A DNA stretch of 64,000 nucleotides, taken from Streptomyces violaceusniger Tu 4113 (GTDB lineage Bacteria; Actinomycetota; Actinomycetes; Streptomycetales; Streptomycetaceae). The notes under the pieces were generated by a model, which had not been told where the DNA came from, ran no database searches, and was given only the letters and a program-made list of their open reading frames with translations. Of this stretch, positions 43,583-52,205 are shown piece by piece (the first letter of the stretch is position 1; each line of letters opens with the position of its first letter). The stretch covers positions 4,650,001 through 4,714,000 of the forward strand of contig NC_015957.1 in assembly GCF_000147815.2 (NCBI RefSeq), written 5' to 3'. The position numbers and the translations under genes are program-made.

Positions 43583-44296
43583 CCTAAACAGGTCCTCAAG
43601 CATCAGCGCATCGCCCGCGTTCTGGCCCGCGAGATCCACAGCGGCGCCCTGGAGCCGGGCAGCAGGCTGCCCGGCGAACACGCGCTCACCCGGCGCTTCG
43701 CGGTCAGCAGGGCCACCGTTCGCCAGGCGCTGGACGAGCTCAGCAAGCAAGGGCTGATCTCCACGCACGCGGGCGTCGGCTCTTTTGTCACCTTCGACGG
43801 TGGCCTGCTGGACAACCGCCTGGGCTGGACCAGGGCGCTGGCCGACCAGGGCGCCCGCGTCACCACCGAGGTCCTCCGTCTCGAAGCGGTGCGCGATGCC
43901 CGGCTGGCCGGGGAACTGGGCATCGAGGGCGTCGAGTTCATGGCGCTGGACCGGTTGCGCGTGCTGCCGGAGGGCACCGCGGTCGCGCTGGAGCGCAGCA
44001 GGGTTCCGATGGCCCCGGCCCTGGCCGACGTCCCGCTCGGCGGGCTCCTCGACGGCTCGCTGACCAAGACCCTCGCCGCGGTCGGCATCCGCGCCACCCA
44101 TGGGGACGAGTGGGCCTCCGTACGGCAACTGGCCGCCGACGAGGCGACACTGCTCCGCCGCCGGGAGGGTGAGGTGTGGCTCAACACCCGCCGGGTCAGC
44201 CGCGGAGCCGATGGCCAGATCGTCGAGCAGGTGACCAGCCTGCTGGACCCCGCCCGCTTCCAACTGCACCTCGGCTTCGGCGAGCAGCCCCAATGA
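43580..44296 (+). CDS. GntR family regulator, HutC/UTRA subfamily
   Basis: 238 residues; no Shine-Dalgarno before the ATG at 43580, so the mRNA may be leaderless. GntR winged helix at 5-70 (LEPGSRLPGEHALTRRFAVS; ATVRQALDELSKQGL). The UTRA ligand domain follows (about 95-235): LERSRVPMAPALADVPLGG, WASVRQLAADEATLL and EQVTSLLDPARFQLHLGF. UTRA regulators often sense sugar phosphates or histidine-pathway intermediates. First gene of an operon with a glycohydrolase, permease and kinase; three GGACATG motifs surround its start. Confidence 0.9.
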   Translation: MPKQVLKHQRIARVLAREIHSGALEPGSRLPGEHALTRRFAVSRATVRQALDELSKQGLISTHAGVGSFVTFDGGLLDNRLGWTRALADQGARVTTEVLRLEAVRDARLAGELGIEGVEFMALDRLRVLPEGTAVALERSRVPMAPALADVPLGGLLDGSLTKTLAAVGIRATHGDEWASVRQLAADEATLLRRREGEVWLNTRRVSRGADGQIVEQVTSLLDPARFQLHLGFGEQPQ

Positions 44297-44406
44297 GGCC
44301 CCCAATGAAGCCCCAATAAGGCTCCCCCCATGCGGCCCCTGATGAGACCGCACACGGCGCCCGCCCTCCCCGACGTACCGCCTCCGCGCACCGACAGGAA
44401 TCCCGA

Positions 44407-45414
44407 ATGAACCACCAGCACGACCGCGCGCTCGGCGCCCTCTACGGCCTGGCGATGGGCGACGCCCTCGGTATGCCCACCCAGATCATGTCCCGGGCGT
44501 CCATCGTCGCCCGGTTCGGCACCGTCACCGGTTTCGAGCCCGGTCCCGAAGACAACCCGGTAAGTGCCGGAATGCCCGCCGGTTCGGTCACGGACGACAC
44601 CGATCAGGCCGTCATCGTCGGCCGGCTGCTGACCGGGTCCGGCGGGCGGATCGAACCGCTGCGGCTCGCGCACGAGCTCCTGGAGTGGGAGCGCGCCATG
44701 AAGGCCAGGGGCTCCTTCGACCTGCTCGGCCCCTCCACCAAGGCGGCCCTGGAGGCCGTGTCCCGCGGCGTACCGCCGGAGGAGGCGGGCAAGGCCGGTG
44801 CCACCAACGGCGCGGCGATGCGGATCACCCCCGTCGGCGTCGCCTTCCCCGACACCCCGCTGGAGCCCTTCCTCGACCGGGTCGCGGAGGCGTGCCAGGT
44901 CACCCATGACACCTCCATCGGCATCGCCTCCGCGGCCGCCGTGGCCGCCGCGGTGAGCCGTGGCATCGAGGGCGGTGATCTGGAGGACGCCTTCGGCGCG
45001 GCGGTCACGGCGGCCGCGGCCGGGGCCGAGCGCGGCCACTGGGTCGCCGGTGCCGATATCGCCGCCCGCATCGGCTGGGCCGTGGAGCTGGTCCGCGGTC
45101 TGCCCGAGCGGCAGGCCCTGGATCGCGTCTGCGACCTGGTCGGCACCAGCGTCGCCAGCCAGGAGTCGGTCCCCGCCGCCTTCGCCGTGCTGGCCCTCGC
45201 CGAGGGCGAGCCGTGGCGGGCCTGTCTGCTGGCGGCCAACCTCGGCGGTGACTGCGACACCATCGGCGCCATAGCCGGTGCGATAGCCGGTGCCGTCAGC
45301 GGGGCCTCGGGCCTCCCCGACGAGGCCCTCGCCACTCTGCGTTCGGTCAACGGTCTCGACCTGGAACCGCTGGCCACGGCCCTGCTCGCGCTGCGCGCCG
45401 GCACGGCCGCGTGA
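44407..45414 (+). CDS. ADP-ribosylglycohydrolase (DraG-like) family enzyme
   Basis: 335 residues. All metal-binding elements of the fold are there: LAMGDALGMP, SVTDDTDQAVIV (Asp-Asp-x-Asp), ATNGAAMRI and NLGGDCDTIGAIAGAIAGA (Asp-x-Asp-Thr), which bind two Mg ions. DraG enzymes cleave N-glycosidic bonds of ADP-ribosylated targets; family members near permeases and ribokinases are likely nucleoside-type hydrolases. Here an NCS1 permease and a PfkB kinase follow, so an imported nucleoside or ribosyl compound is the likely substrate rather than a protein. Confidence 0.88.
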   Translation: MNHQHDRALGALYGLAMGDALGMPTQIMSRASIVARFGTVTGFEPGPEDNPVSAGMPAGSVTDDTDQAVIVGRLLTGSGGRIEPLRLAHELLEWERAMKARGSFDLLGPSTKAALEAVSRGVPPEEAGKAGATNGAAMRITPVGVAFPDTPLEPFLDRVAEACQVTHDTSIGIASAAAVAAAVSRGIEGGDLEDAFGAAVTAAAAGAERGHWVAGADIAARIGWAVELVRGLPERQALDRVCDLVGTSVASQESVPAAFAVLALAEGEPWRACLLAANLGGDCDTIGAIAGAIAGAVSGASGLPDEALATLRSVNGLDLEPLATALLALRAGTAA

Positions 45415-45475
45415 CCCCCACGCCCGCCCTCACATCCGCACCGGAGCGCCCCCGGACAGAAAGACAGGTACCACC

Positions 45476-46969
45476 ATGGCGGCTTCAGAGAACGACCGCG
45501 TCGGCTCCGTGGAGACCCGAGGCATCGAGCCGGTTCCGGACGCCGAGCGCCACGGCCACGCGAGCCAGATGTTCTGGACCTGGTTCGCCGCGAACATCAG
45601 CATCCTCGGTCTGCCGCTCGGCGCGGCCCTGGTCAGCTTCCGCGGCCTGAACATCTGGCAGGCGGCCGTCGTGGCCATTCTCGGCTCCTTCGGCTCCTTC
45701 GCCCTGGTGGGCGCCCTCAGCATCGCGGGGAAGCGGGGCGGAGCGCCCGCCCTCACCCTCTCCCGCGCGGTGTTCGGCGTCCGCGGCAACGCCGGCCCCA
45801 CGCTGGTCACCTGGATGAGCAGGCTCGGCTGGGAGACCATCAACACCACCACGGCCGCCTTCGCCCTGCTGGCACTGCTCGACGCCGCCTTCGGCATCCG
45901 GCGGAACACCGTCCTCACCGTGGTGTGCCTGCTCGTCTTCATCGGCTGCACGCTGCTGATCAGCGGACTGGGCCACGCCACCATCATGTGGATCAACAGG
46001 TGGGCCAGCTATATCTTCGGCCTGCTCAACCTGGTCGTGATCATCTTCCTCGCCACCACCGTGGACTGGGACAAGGTCTTCCACGCCCCGGTCGGGTCGG
46101 TGAGTTCGATGGTTGTCGGCGTCGGCATGATCGCCGCCGGTACCGGGATCGGCTGGGCCAACACGGGCGCCGACTACGCCCGTTACCTGCCCCGGCGGAT
46201 TCCGGGTGGCAGGCTGGTGGCCGCTTCCGCCTTCGGCGCCGGTATCCCGCTGGTCGTGCTGATCTCGCTGGGTTCACTCCTGGCGGCGGGAGAACCGAAT
46301 CTCGCCTCCGCCTCCGACCCCGTCTCGGCGATCAACACGATGCTGCCATCGTGGATGTCCATCCCGTATCTGATCGCCGCGTTCGGCGGACTGCTGCTCT
46401 CCAACCACCTGTCCGTCTACTCGGCCGGACTCACCATGATCACCCTGGGCATACGGGTCCGGCGCACCCTCGCCGTCGGCCTGGACGTGGTCGTCACCTT
46501 CGCGGGCGGGATCTACTTCATCCTGATCGCCAAGGACTTCTACGGCCCGTTCATCACCTTCCTCACGCTCCTCGCCGTCCCCATCAACGCCTGGGTGGGC
46601 GTCTTCGCGGTCGACCTGATACTCCGCCGGTCCTACGACGGCGCGGCGCTCATGAACGTCGGCCGGTCCAGCCGCTACTGGTTCCGGGGCGGGATCGCCT
46701 GGGCCGCGGTGATCGCCTGGGCGGCGGCCATCGTGGTGGGCCTGTTGTTCACCGAGGCCGGCACCAGCGCGACCGACGTGTGGTTCTCCGGGCCGCTGTC
46801 CCATAGCTGGATCGGGTCCAACGGACTGGGGTGGGTGGTGACCCTGCTGCTGGCCGCCGCCGTGTACGCCGTGCTGCGCAGGTTCGACGGCACCGTCCGC
46901 GAGGAGGCGTCCGGGCAGCGTACCCAGCAGCAGGTGCTGCCCGCCCCGGCCGCGGGGGAGCTCTCATGA
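45476..46969 (+). CDS. NCS1 family nucleobase/nucleoside cation symporter (purine/cytosine permease)
   Basis: 497 residues, about twelve membrane segments. NCS1 features: FWTWFAANISILGLPLGAAL at helix 1, TRAVFGVRGN-like LSRAVFGVRGNAGPTL at helix 3, YARYLPR after helix 6 and ALAVPINAW-like LLAVPINAWVGVFAVDLILR. Imports nucleobases, nucleosides, hydantoins or vitamins with H+ or Na+. It lies between the glycohydrolase and kinase genes; the downstream kinase start overlaps its stop by ATGA. Confidence 0.9.
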   Translation: MAASENDRVGSVETRGIEPVPDAERHGHASQMFWTWFAANISILGLPLGAALVSFRGLNIWQAAVVAILGSFGSFALVGALSIAGKRGGAPALTLSRAVFGVRGNAGPTLVTWMSRLGWETINTTTAAFALLALLDAAFGIRRNTVLTVVCLLVFIGCTLLISGLGHATIMWINRWASYIFGLLNLVVIIFLATTVDWDKVFHAPVGSVSSMVVGVGMIAAGTGIGWANTGADYARYLPRRIPGGRLVAASAFGAGIPLVVLISLGSLLAAGEPNLASASDPVSAINTMLPSWMSIPYLIAAFGGLLLSNHLSVYSAGLTMITLGIRVRRTLAVGLDVVVTFAGGIYFILIAKDFYGPFITFLTLLAVPINAWVGVFAVDLILRRSYDGAALMNVGRSSRYWFRGGIAWAAVIAWAAAIVVGLLFTEAGTSATDVWFSGPLSHSWIGSNGLGWVVTLLLAAAVYAVLRRFDGTVREEASGQRTQQQVLPAPAAGELS

Positions 46970-47976
46970 GCGGCCACGACGGCGTTCTCGACGCCCCGGG
47001 CGAGGTCACGGGCGGCCGGCTGGTCCTGCTCGGCAACGCCATCGTCGACCTGGTGATGCGGGTGCCCGCACTGCCCGAACGCGGCGGCGACATCGTCTCC
47101 ACGGACACCACCCTCACCACGGGCGGCGGATTCAACGTCCTCACCGCCGCCCGCCGCCTGGGCCTGTCGGCCGTGTACGCGGGCGCCCATGGCACCGGGC
47201 CGTTCGGCGACCGGGTGCGGGCCGACCTCGCCCGGGAAGGCATCGAGATGGTGCTGTCCCCGATCACGGAGGAGGACACCGGGTTCTGCGTCGCCTTCGT
47301 CGACGGCGGCGGCGAGCGCACCTTCGCCACCAGCCTCGGAGCCGAGGCCCGGCTGACCGAGGCCCACGCGACGTCCGTGCTCGCCACGCTGCGCCCCGGC
47401 GACATGGTGCAGATCTCCGGCTACGGGCTCGCCTACCCGGTCAACGGTCCGGTCCTGGCCTCACTCGTCGCGCGGCTGCCGGAGCACGTCCGGGTCTTCC
47501 TCGATCCGGGTCCCCTGGTCGACCAGATCCCGGAGGAGGTGCTGGCACCGGTTCTGGAGCGCTGCGACTGGGTCAGCTGCAACGAGCGTGAGGGGCGGCT
47601 GCTGACCGGCCGGGACGACGCACAGGAGGCCGCGGCGGCGCTCGCCGCCCGGCTGGGCCCGCGCACCGGGGTACTGCTGCGGGCCGACGCGGCGGGCTGC
47701 TGGCTGGTCCCGCCCGGCGGAGAGGCCCTGCACATCCCCGGCCGCCGGGTGACCGCGGTCGACAGCAACGGCGCGGGCGATGCCCATACGGGAGCGTTCC
47801 TGGCCCTCCTCGGCCACGGGCTGGACCCGAGCACCGCCGTACGAGGCGCCAACGCCGCGGCCGCCTTCGCGGTCACCCGGCACGGCCCCGCCACTGCCCC
47901 GACCCTCGGCGAGCTGCTGGGCTTCCTCGACGGCGAGCCCCTCGCGGCGCGGCTGTCCTCGGCGCTCGGGCGGTAG
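46966..47976 (+). CDS. PfkB family carbohydrate/nucleoside kinase
   Basis: 336 residues from an ATG in ATGA overlap. The N-terminal PfkB signature is GGGFNVLTAARRLG, and the C-terminal signature DSNGAGDAHTGAFLALLGHG includes the catalytic Asp in GAGD. The family includes ribokinase and pseudouridine kinase. With the upstream permease and DraG-like hydrolase it would trap the sugar or nucleoside released in the cytoplasm as a phosphate ester. Confidence 0.9.
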   Translation: MSGHDGVLDAPGEVTGGRLVLLGNAIVDLVMRVPALPERGGDIVSTDTTLTTGGGFNVLTAARRLGLSAVYAGAHGTGPFGDRVRADLAREGIEMVLSPITEEDTGFCVAFVDGGGERTFATSLGAEARLTEAHATSVLATLRPGDMVQISGYGLAYPVNGPVLASLVARLPEHVRVFLDPGPLVDQIPEEVLAPVLERCDWVSCNEREGRLLTGRDDAQEAAAALAARLGPRTGVLLRADAAGCWLVPPGGEALHIPGRRVTAVDSNGAGDAHTGAFLALLGHGLDPSTAVRGANAAAAFAVTRHGPATAPTLGELLGFLDGEPLAARLSSALGR

Positions 47977-47978
47977 CC

Positions 47979-48016
47979 CGCTCGCGTCACGGGGGCGGGC
48001 CTCCGTGACGCGAGCG
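47979..48016. terminator. Bidirectional stem-loop terminator
   Basis: CGCTCGCGTCACGG (47979-47992) pairs perfectly with CCGTGACGCGAGCG (48003-48016), loop of ten bases, between convergent kinase and TetR genes. Confidence 0.8.
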
Positions 48017-48022
48017 CGCGCT

Positions 48023-48703
48023 TCACCCGGCGGTTTCGGAAGTGCCCTTCCCGCCGGGTGTGTGCTCATCGTCGCCGAGGATGTGGTCGCGCACCGCGGT
48101 CAGGATACGGTCCGAGAGGTCGTCGTCCGCGCAGGCCCGTGACAGGACCAACGCCCCGATCATGGTGGAGAGTTCGACCAGAATCGTCCCTTCGTCCGGC
48201 GAGGTGTCGCCGGACTTCCTCGTGAGTCGCTCCATTCCGTCGACCAGGTTGCGCATGCCATCGGCGTAGGCCCGCCGCAGCGGGTCGCCGGGCTCCGCGC
48301 GTGCGGCGTCCACCGCCAGTGCCGCGGCGGCGCATCCCAGCGCGGGGTTGTCGCGGTGGAGGGTGGACAGATAGGCCGCCAGGAAGGCCGCCCGGGCGCC
48401 GCGGCCGCGCTCCTCGCCCGTGCCCTGGCTGGCGTTTCCGTCCGCGTCAGGGCCCGTGTCCTCGCCCTCGGCGAGGTCATCCATGGCCGCGAGGCGTTCG
48501 GCGAACGCGGCCGAGCACGCCTGGGCGATCAGATCGTCCTTCGAGGCGAAGTGGCGGTAGAACCCGCCGTGGGTCAGACCCGCCGCCGCCATCGCCTGGG
48601 GAACGCTCACCTTGTCGGCGCCGTGAGTGCGCACCAGCTTCGCGGTGGCCGCGATCACCTGCTCGCGGTGGCGCTCGGCCTCGGCTCGGGATGCTCGGGG
48701 CAT
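48023..48703 (-). CDS. TetR family regulator
   Basis: 226 residues. Helix-turn-helix about 12-60 (VSVPQAMAAAGLTHGGFYRH, then FASKDDLI). The C-terminal domain contains CAAAALAVDAARAEPGDPLR and a Gly/Asp-rich insertion (about 78-100). Divergent from the SDR-tautomerase genes, with an ATAGAT/ATCTAT inverted repeat in the shared AT-rich promoter. Confidence 0.9.
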   Translation of the reverse strand: MPRASRAEAERHREQVIAATAKLVRTHGADKVSVPQAMAAAGLTHGGFYRHFASKDDLIAQACSAAFAERLAAMDDLAEGEDTGPDADGNASQGTGEERGRGARAAFLAAYLSTLHRDNPALGCAAAALAVDAARAEPGDPLRRAYADGMRNLVDGMERLTRKSGDTSPDEGTILVELSTMIGALVLSRACADDDLSDRILTAVRDHILGDDEHTPGGKGTSETAG

Positions 48704-48783
48704 GGTCGGTACTTCCTTCTGCGTAGGTTGCCGGACTCGGGTACGGGATGCCGGTACCGCACCGATGATATTTGCAACCCGTT

Positions 48784-48805
48784 ATAGATGATGCTAGTAA
48801 TCTAT
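48784..48805. promoter_or_regulatory. Operator candidate between TetR and SDR genes
   Basis: ATAGAT (48784-48789) and ATCTAT (48800-48805) flank GATGCTAGTA, and the symmetry weakly extends to TTATAGAT/ATCTATTTTA. AT-rich block in a GC-rich genome, placed between divergent starts. Confidence 0.5.
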
Positions 48806-48887
48806 TTTAGCGCGCCACAGGGACGCCGGCCTCACGGTCCGCCGTCCCTGCAGGTCCGAGCGCGCTCTGAGACAAGGAGGGTCCGAC

Positions 48888-49589
48888 ATGGTTGCGATCG
48901 ATGGTTCCGTGGTGCTGGTGACCGGAGGTCAACGTGGCATCGGCAAGGCATTCGTGGAGGCATTGCTCGAGCGTGGCGCGGCGAAGGTCTACGCGACCGC
49001 CCGGAAGCCCAGTCCCAGCGAGGACCCGCGGGTCGAGGCCGTTTCCCTGGATGTCACCGACGCGGACGCGGTCGCGGCCCTCGCCGACCGGGCCACGGAT
49101 GTGAACATCGTCATCAACAACGCGGGGGTGCTGCTGCCCTCGCCACTGCTGACGGCGGACATGAGCGACGTGGTGGCGACGTTCGAGACGAATGTCTTCG
49201 GGGCTCTGCGGGTGGCACGTGGCTTCGCCCCGGTCCTGCGGGCGAACGGCGGTGGCGCGCTGGTCGACATGCACTCCGTGCTGTCCTGGGGCGCCGGCGC
49301 GGCAGCCTACGGCGCCTCGAAGGCCGCGCTGTGGTCGATGACGAACTCTCTCCGGGTCGAGCTGGCGCCGCAGGGGACCCAGGTCGTCGGCGTACACCTC
49401 GGTTTCGCCGACACCGACATGGTCGCCGGGATCCCGTCCCAGAAGATCTCTCCCGCCGAAGTGGCCGAGACGGTTCTGGACGGCGTCGAGGACGGCACCA
49501 GTGAGGTGCTCGTCGACGATGTGACCCGGCAGATGAAGGCGGCGCTCGCCGGGCCGGTGGAGGGCCTCACCGTTCCCCTCGGTCGCTGA
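48888..49589 (+). CDS. SDR family oxidoreductase
   Basis: 233 residues, ATG preceded by AAGGAGG. NAD motif VTGGQRGIGKAF, NIVINNAGVLLPS, catalytic Ser in DMHSVLSW, and YGASKAALWSM (Tyr, Lys). Same subfamily as the frameshifted gene at 38956-39662 (shared GAAKVYA, INNAGV, SVLSW, TDM/TDL). Probably with the tautomerase gene 75 bases downstream in one transcript under the divergent TetR. Confidence 0.9.
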   Translation: MVAIDGSVVLVTGGQRGIGKAFVEALLERGAAKVYATARKPSPSEDPRVEAVSLDVTDADAVAALADRATDVNIVINNAGVLLPSPLLTADMSDVVATFETNVFGALRVARGFAPVLRANGGGALVDMHSVLSWGAGAAAYGASKAALWSMTNSLRVELAPQGTQVVGVHLGFADTDMVAGIPSQKISPAEVAETVLDGVEDGTSEVLVDDVTRQMKAALAGPVEGLTVPLGR

Positions 49590-49663
49590 CCGGCCACGGC
49601 GACATCCACCGGTCACCACTGTCGCCCATTGCCACCGTCACTGTCTTCGAAGGAGAGAGAGCC

Positions 49664-50086
49664 ATGCCCCTGTGGCACATCTACCATCCGGTCGACGCCT
49701 ATTCCGCCGAGCAGAAGCGGAAATTCGCCGCGGACGTCACGGAGTACTACACCCAGGTCGGTCTGCCGAAGTTCTACGTCGTCACCCTCTTCCATGACAT
49801 CCCGGAGTCCTCGTTCCTGGTCGGCGGCGAGCCGTCGAACCGCACCGTCCGGGTCGTGATCGAGCACATCGCCCGCCGCTTGTCGGACCCCGAGACGAGG
49901 AAGAGGTCCGCCGAGGGGCTCGACCGTGTGCTGGCCCCTCACACCCGGGACCGCGGGCTGTACTGCGAGTTCCACATCGACGAGACGCCCCGGGATCTCT
50001 GGATGATCGACGGGATGGCGCCTCCGCCCCCGCGCAGCGAAGCGGAACAGGTCTGGGCGCGTGAGAACCGGCCGCTGCCGTACTGA
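49664..50086 (+). CDS. Tautomerase superfamily protein (cis-CaaD-like, Tautomerase_3)
   Basis: 140 residues with GGAGAGAG before the ATG. Met is followed by Pro2, the catalytic base of the superfamily once Met is removed. The layout MPLWHIYHPVDAYSAEQKRK and FYVVTLFHDIP, RTVRVVIEHIARR, CEFHIDETPRDLW matches longer tautomerase_3 proteins, related to cis-3-chloroacrylic acid dehalogenase. Arg and Glu active-site candidates are in VRVVIEHIARR and HIDETPRD. Function inferred: hydratase/tautomerase on a small unsaturated acid. Confidence 0.8.
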   Translation: MPLWHIYHPVDAYSAEQKRKFAADVTEYYTQVGLPKFYVVTLFHDIPESSFLVGGEPSNRTVRVVIEHIARRLSDPETRKRSAEGLDRVLAPHTRDRGLYCEFHIDETPRDLWMIDGMAPPPPRSEAEQVWARENRPLPY

Positions 50087-50092
50087 CCGGCC

Positions 50093-50122
50093 GACCGCGA
50101 CCGCGACCGCGACCGCGACCGC
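50093..50122. repeat. Five tandem copies of GACCGC
   Basis: Uninterrupted GACCGC x5 just after the tautomerase gene. Noncoding. Confidence 0.9.
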
Positions 50123-50175
50123 ACCACGGCAGCGCGAGGCCGCCGACGGCGATCGGCGGCCTCGCGGGAGATCCC

Positions 50176-50814
50176 ATGGCCGAGCGGGGGCGGCTCTGGT
50201 TGGATCACCGTATGGCCCATGCGGATACGCGGAAGATCGGGATCCTGCTGTTCCCGGACGTGGAAGAGCTCGACGCCGTCGGCCCATGGGAGGTGCTGTC
50301 GTACTGGACGCACACCTTCACCGAGGACGGGTGGCAGGTGTTCTGCCTCTCCGCCGACGGCAACCCCGTGACCTGCGCGAAGGGGCTCACCGTCGAGGCG
50401 CATCAGGCGATGGCCGACCTGCCCGCACTGGATGTGCTGCTGCACCCCGGCGGCCGGGGGACCCGGCCCCAGCTCGAGGATGAGCAGCACCTGGAGTGGA
50501 TCCGGTCCCAGCGGCGATCGGTTCCCCTGATGACCAGCGTGTGCACGGGGTCGCTGGTCTACGCGGCGGCCGGGCTGCTGGCCGGGCGGCCCGCGACCAC
50601 GCATTGGGGATCGCTGGACCTGCTCGCGGAGCTCGACCCGACGATCGACGTACGGCCCGACGAGCGGTTCGTCGACGACGGTGACGTGATCACCTCCGCG
50701 GGGGTCTCGGCCGGTATCGACATGGCTCTTCACCTGGTCGCCCGGCTGGCCTCGCCGGAGCGCGCACGTCAGGTGCGACGTGGCATCCAGTACGACCCGC
50801 AACCGCCGGTGTGA
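50176..50814 (+). CDS. DJ-1/PfpI superfamily protein (2), isonitrile hydratase-like
   Basis: 212 residues from the ATG at 50176, with GGGAG five bases upstream; ATG at 50212 is an alternative that would leave a 200-residue protein. KIGILLFPDVEELDAVGPWEVL, nucleophile elbow TSVCTGSLVYAAAGLLAGR (Cys) and TTHWGSLDLLAELDP match the isonitrile hydratase/ThiJ branch. It is a second DJ-1-like gene in this window; the first, at 28012, has a slightly different elbow. Confidence 0.85.
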   Translation: MAERGRLWLDHRMAHADTRKIGILLFPDVEELDAVGPWEVLSYWTHTFTEDGWQVFCLSADGNPVTCAKGLTVEAHQAMADLPALDVLLHPGGRGTRPQLEDEQHLEWIRSQRRSVPLMTSVCTGSLVYAAAGLLAGRPATTHWGSLDLLAELDPTIDVRPDERFVDDGDVITSAGVSAGIDMALHLVARLASPERARQVRRGIQYDPQPPV

Positions 50815-50842
50815 GCACACCGCACCGGCACAGCGGCACGGC

Positions 50843-51645
50843 TCAGCCGGGGCTCGAGCGGCCGTGCCGCCAGTACCCGAAGAACGCGATGTCCGGCTTC
50901 GGTACGCCGCGGTCCTGCGCCAGATGGCGGCGCACCCCGGTGGCCAGCCCGGCCTCCCCGGCGACCCAGGTGTAGAACCGGCCCGGCCGCAGCGACGCCT
51001 TCTTGACCGCGTCGAGGGCCAGTCTGCCGGGCAGCGCGTTCGCGCCGTCCGGGCCGGCCACCGCACCCGTACGCCTTCGGGAACGGTGATGTCCGCGCGG
51101 ATGTCGGCGGTCCCCGCCACCTCCAGGAAGACCTTCCCGGCCAGTGACGCCGGAGCGTGTTCGAGGATGGCGAGGATCGCCGGCACGGCGCTCTCGTCCC
51201 CGGCGAGGAGCTGCCAATCGGCATGAGCGGGCGGCAGGTAGGTCACGCCCATGTCGAAGATGCCCGCCGGATCTCCGGGCCGGGCGCGGCGGGCCCATGC
51301 GGCGGCCGGGGTGTCGCCGTGCAGGGCGAACTCGATGTCCACTTTGCCGGGTTCGGGCCGGGCGCGGCGGATGGTGAAGTTGCGCACCCAGGGCCTGCGT
51401 GATTTCGGCAGCAGGAGAATCTCCGCCATCCACGCCTCGCTGGAGAGCTTCGGCATTCTCAGCCTGTCCTGCCCCTCGCGGGGAAGGAACAGCCGCACGG
51501 TCTGGTCGAAGCCGGTGGGCTTCAGATGCTCCAGATCCGGGCCGCCGAGTGTGATGGTCGAGAATCCGGGCGTCAGTGTGGTGTTCCCGCGTACCTCCAG
51601 CGTGATCATTCGCCGTGATTCGGGTGTGCGCACCTTGGGCAACAC
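50843..51645 (-). pseudogene. Siderophore-interacting protein (SIP/ViuB-like flavin reductase), frameshifted
   Basis: The N-terminal part, from a GTG near 51645, reads through the FAD-binding domain (TPGFSTITLGGPDLEHL, RNFTIRRARPE, ARPGDPAGIFDMG) to VPEGVRVRW near 51065, then shifts frame. The rest, SLRPGRFYTWVAGEAGLATG and FFGYWRHGR, is in the next frame to 50843. The break lies where CGGTGGCCGG is found; a 4-base slippage of GGTGGGTGG or a one-base change would explain it. Such proteins reduce ferric siderophores. Confidence 0.75.
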
Positions 51646-51679
51646 GTCTTTCCCTGCCTTCCGTTCGAGTCCGCTCGCC

Positions 51680-52100
51680 GTGGGGTCACAGGTCCACGAC
51701 GAGCCGCGAGGACAGGGCGCGGGACACACAGGCGTACATCCGGCCCGCGGGGGCGCCGATGTCGTCCCGGTGCTCGGGCTCGCCGTCGACGACGGCGAGT
51801 TCGCAACTGCCGCAGACCCCTTCGCGGCATCCGGACGCCACCGGATATCCGGCGTGGGTCAGGGCGTCCAGCAGCGACTCGTCGGGCGGCACCTGAACCG
51901 TCTGCCCGGACCGCGCGCACACCGCCTCGAACGCCGTGTCGGGGGCGAACGACCTGGGCATCGGGCGGAACCCGCTCCGCGTACAGCCGTCCGGCCGGGA
52001 ACGCGGCCTCGGCCGCGGCCAGCATCGGTCCGAGGCCGCAGGCACCCGTCACCTCGATGCCCGGGCGGCCGCCGGCCGCGCCGTCCGGGGCCACGGAACG
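51680..52100 (-). pseudogene. Remnant of flavin/2Fe-2S oxidoreductase (phthalate dioxygenase reductase-like)
   Basis: Only the end of an NAD domain (VTGACGLGPMLAAAEAAF) and a C-terminal plant-type 2Fe-2S domain (SGCREGVCGSCELAVVDG, YACVSRAL) are left. The two parts are in different frames; an extra base in the CCC run at 51971-51973 accounts for it (restoring YAERFRPMPRSFAPDTAFEA). The FMN-binding N-terminus is missing upstream, where the asparagine synthetase terminator is found. Beside the broken SIP gene. Confidence 0.7.
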
Positions 52101-52140
52101 TCCGGCGCGCGAGGGCGTCTGCGGCGGGGCCACCGGGACG

Positions 52141-52176
52141 ACGGACGGGGACCTGGGGGGCCAGGTCCCCGTCCGT
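52141..52176. terminator. Strong stem-loop terminator after asparagine synthetase gene
   Basis: Perfect 16-base stem (ACGGACGGGGACCTGG, 52141-52156, with 52161-52176) and GGGG loop, 30 bases beyond the asparagine synthetase stop on the minus strand. Confidence 0.85.
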
Positions 52177-52205
52177 CTCTCCCGGTGCGGGTCGAACCGC
52201 GGGTG

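Noticed and set aside
50093..50122. GACCGC hexanucleotide repeat as a regulatory array
   Set aside because: Five short identical copies after a stop codon look like simple slippage; no symmetric element.
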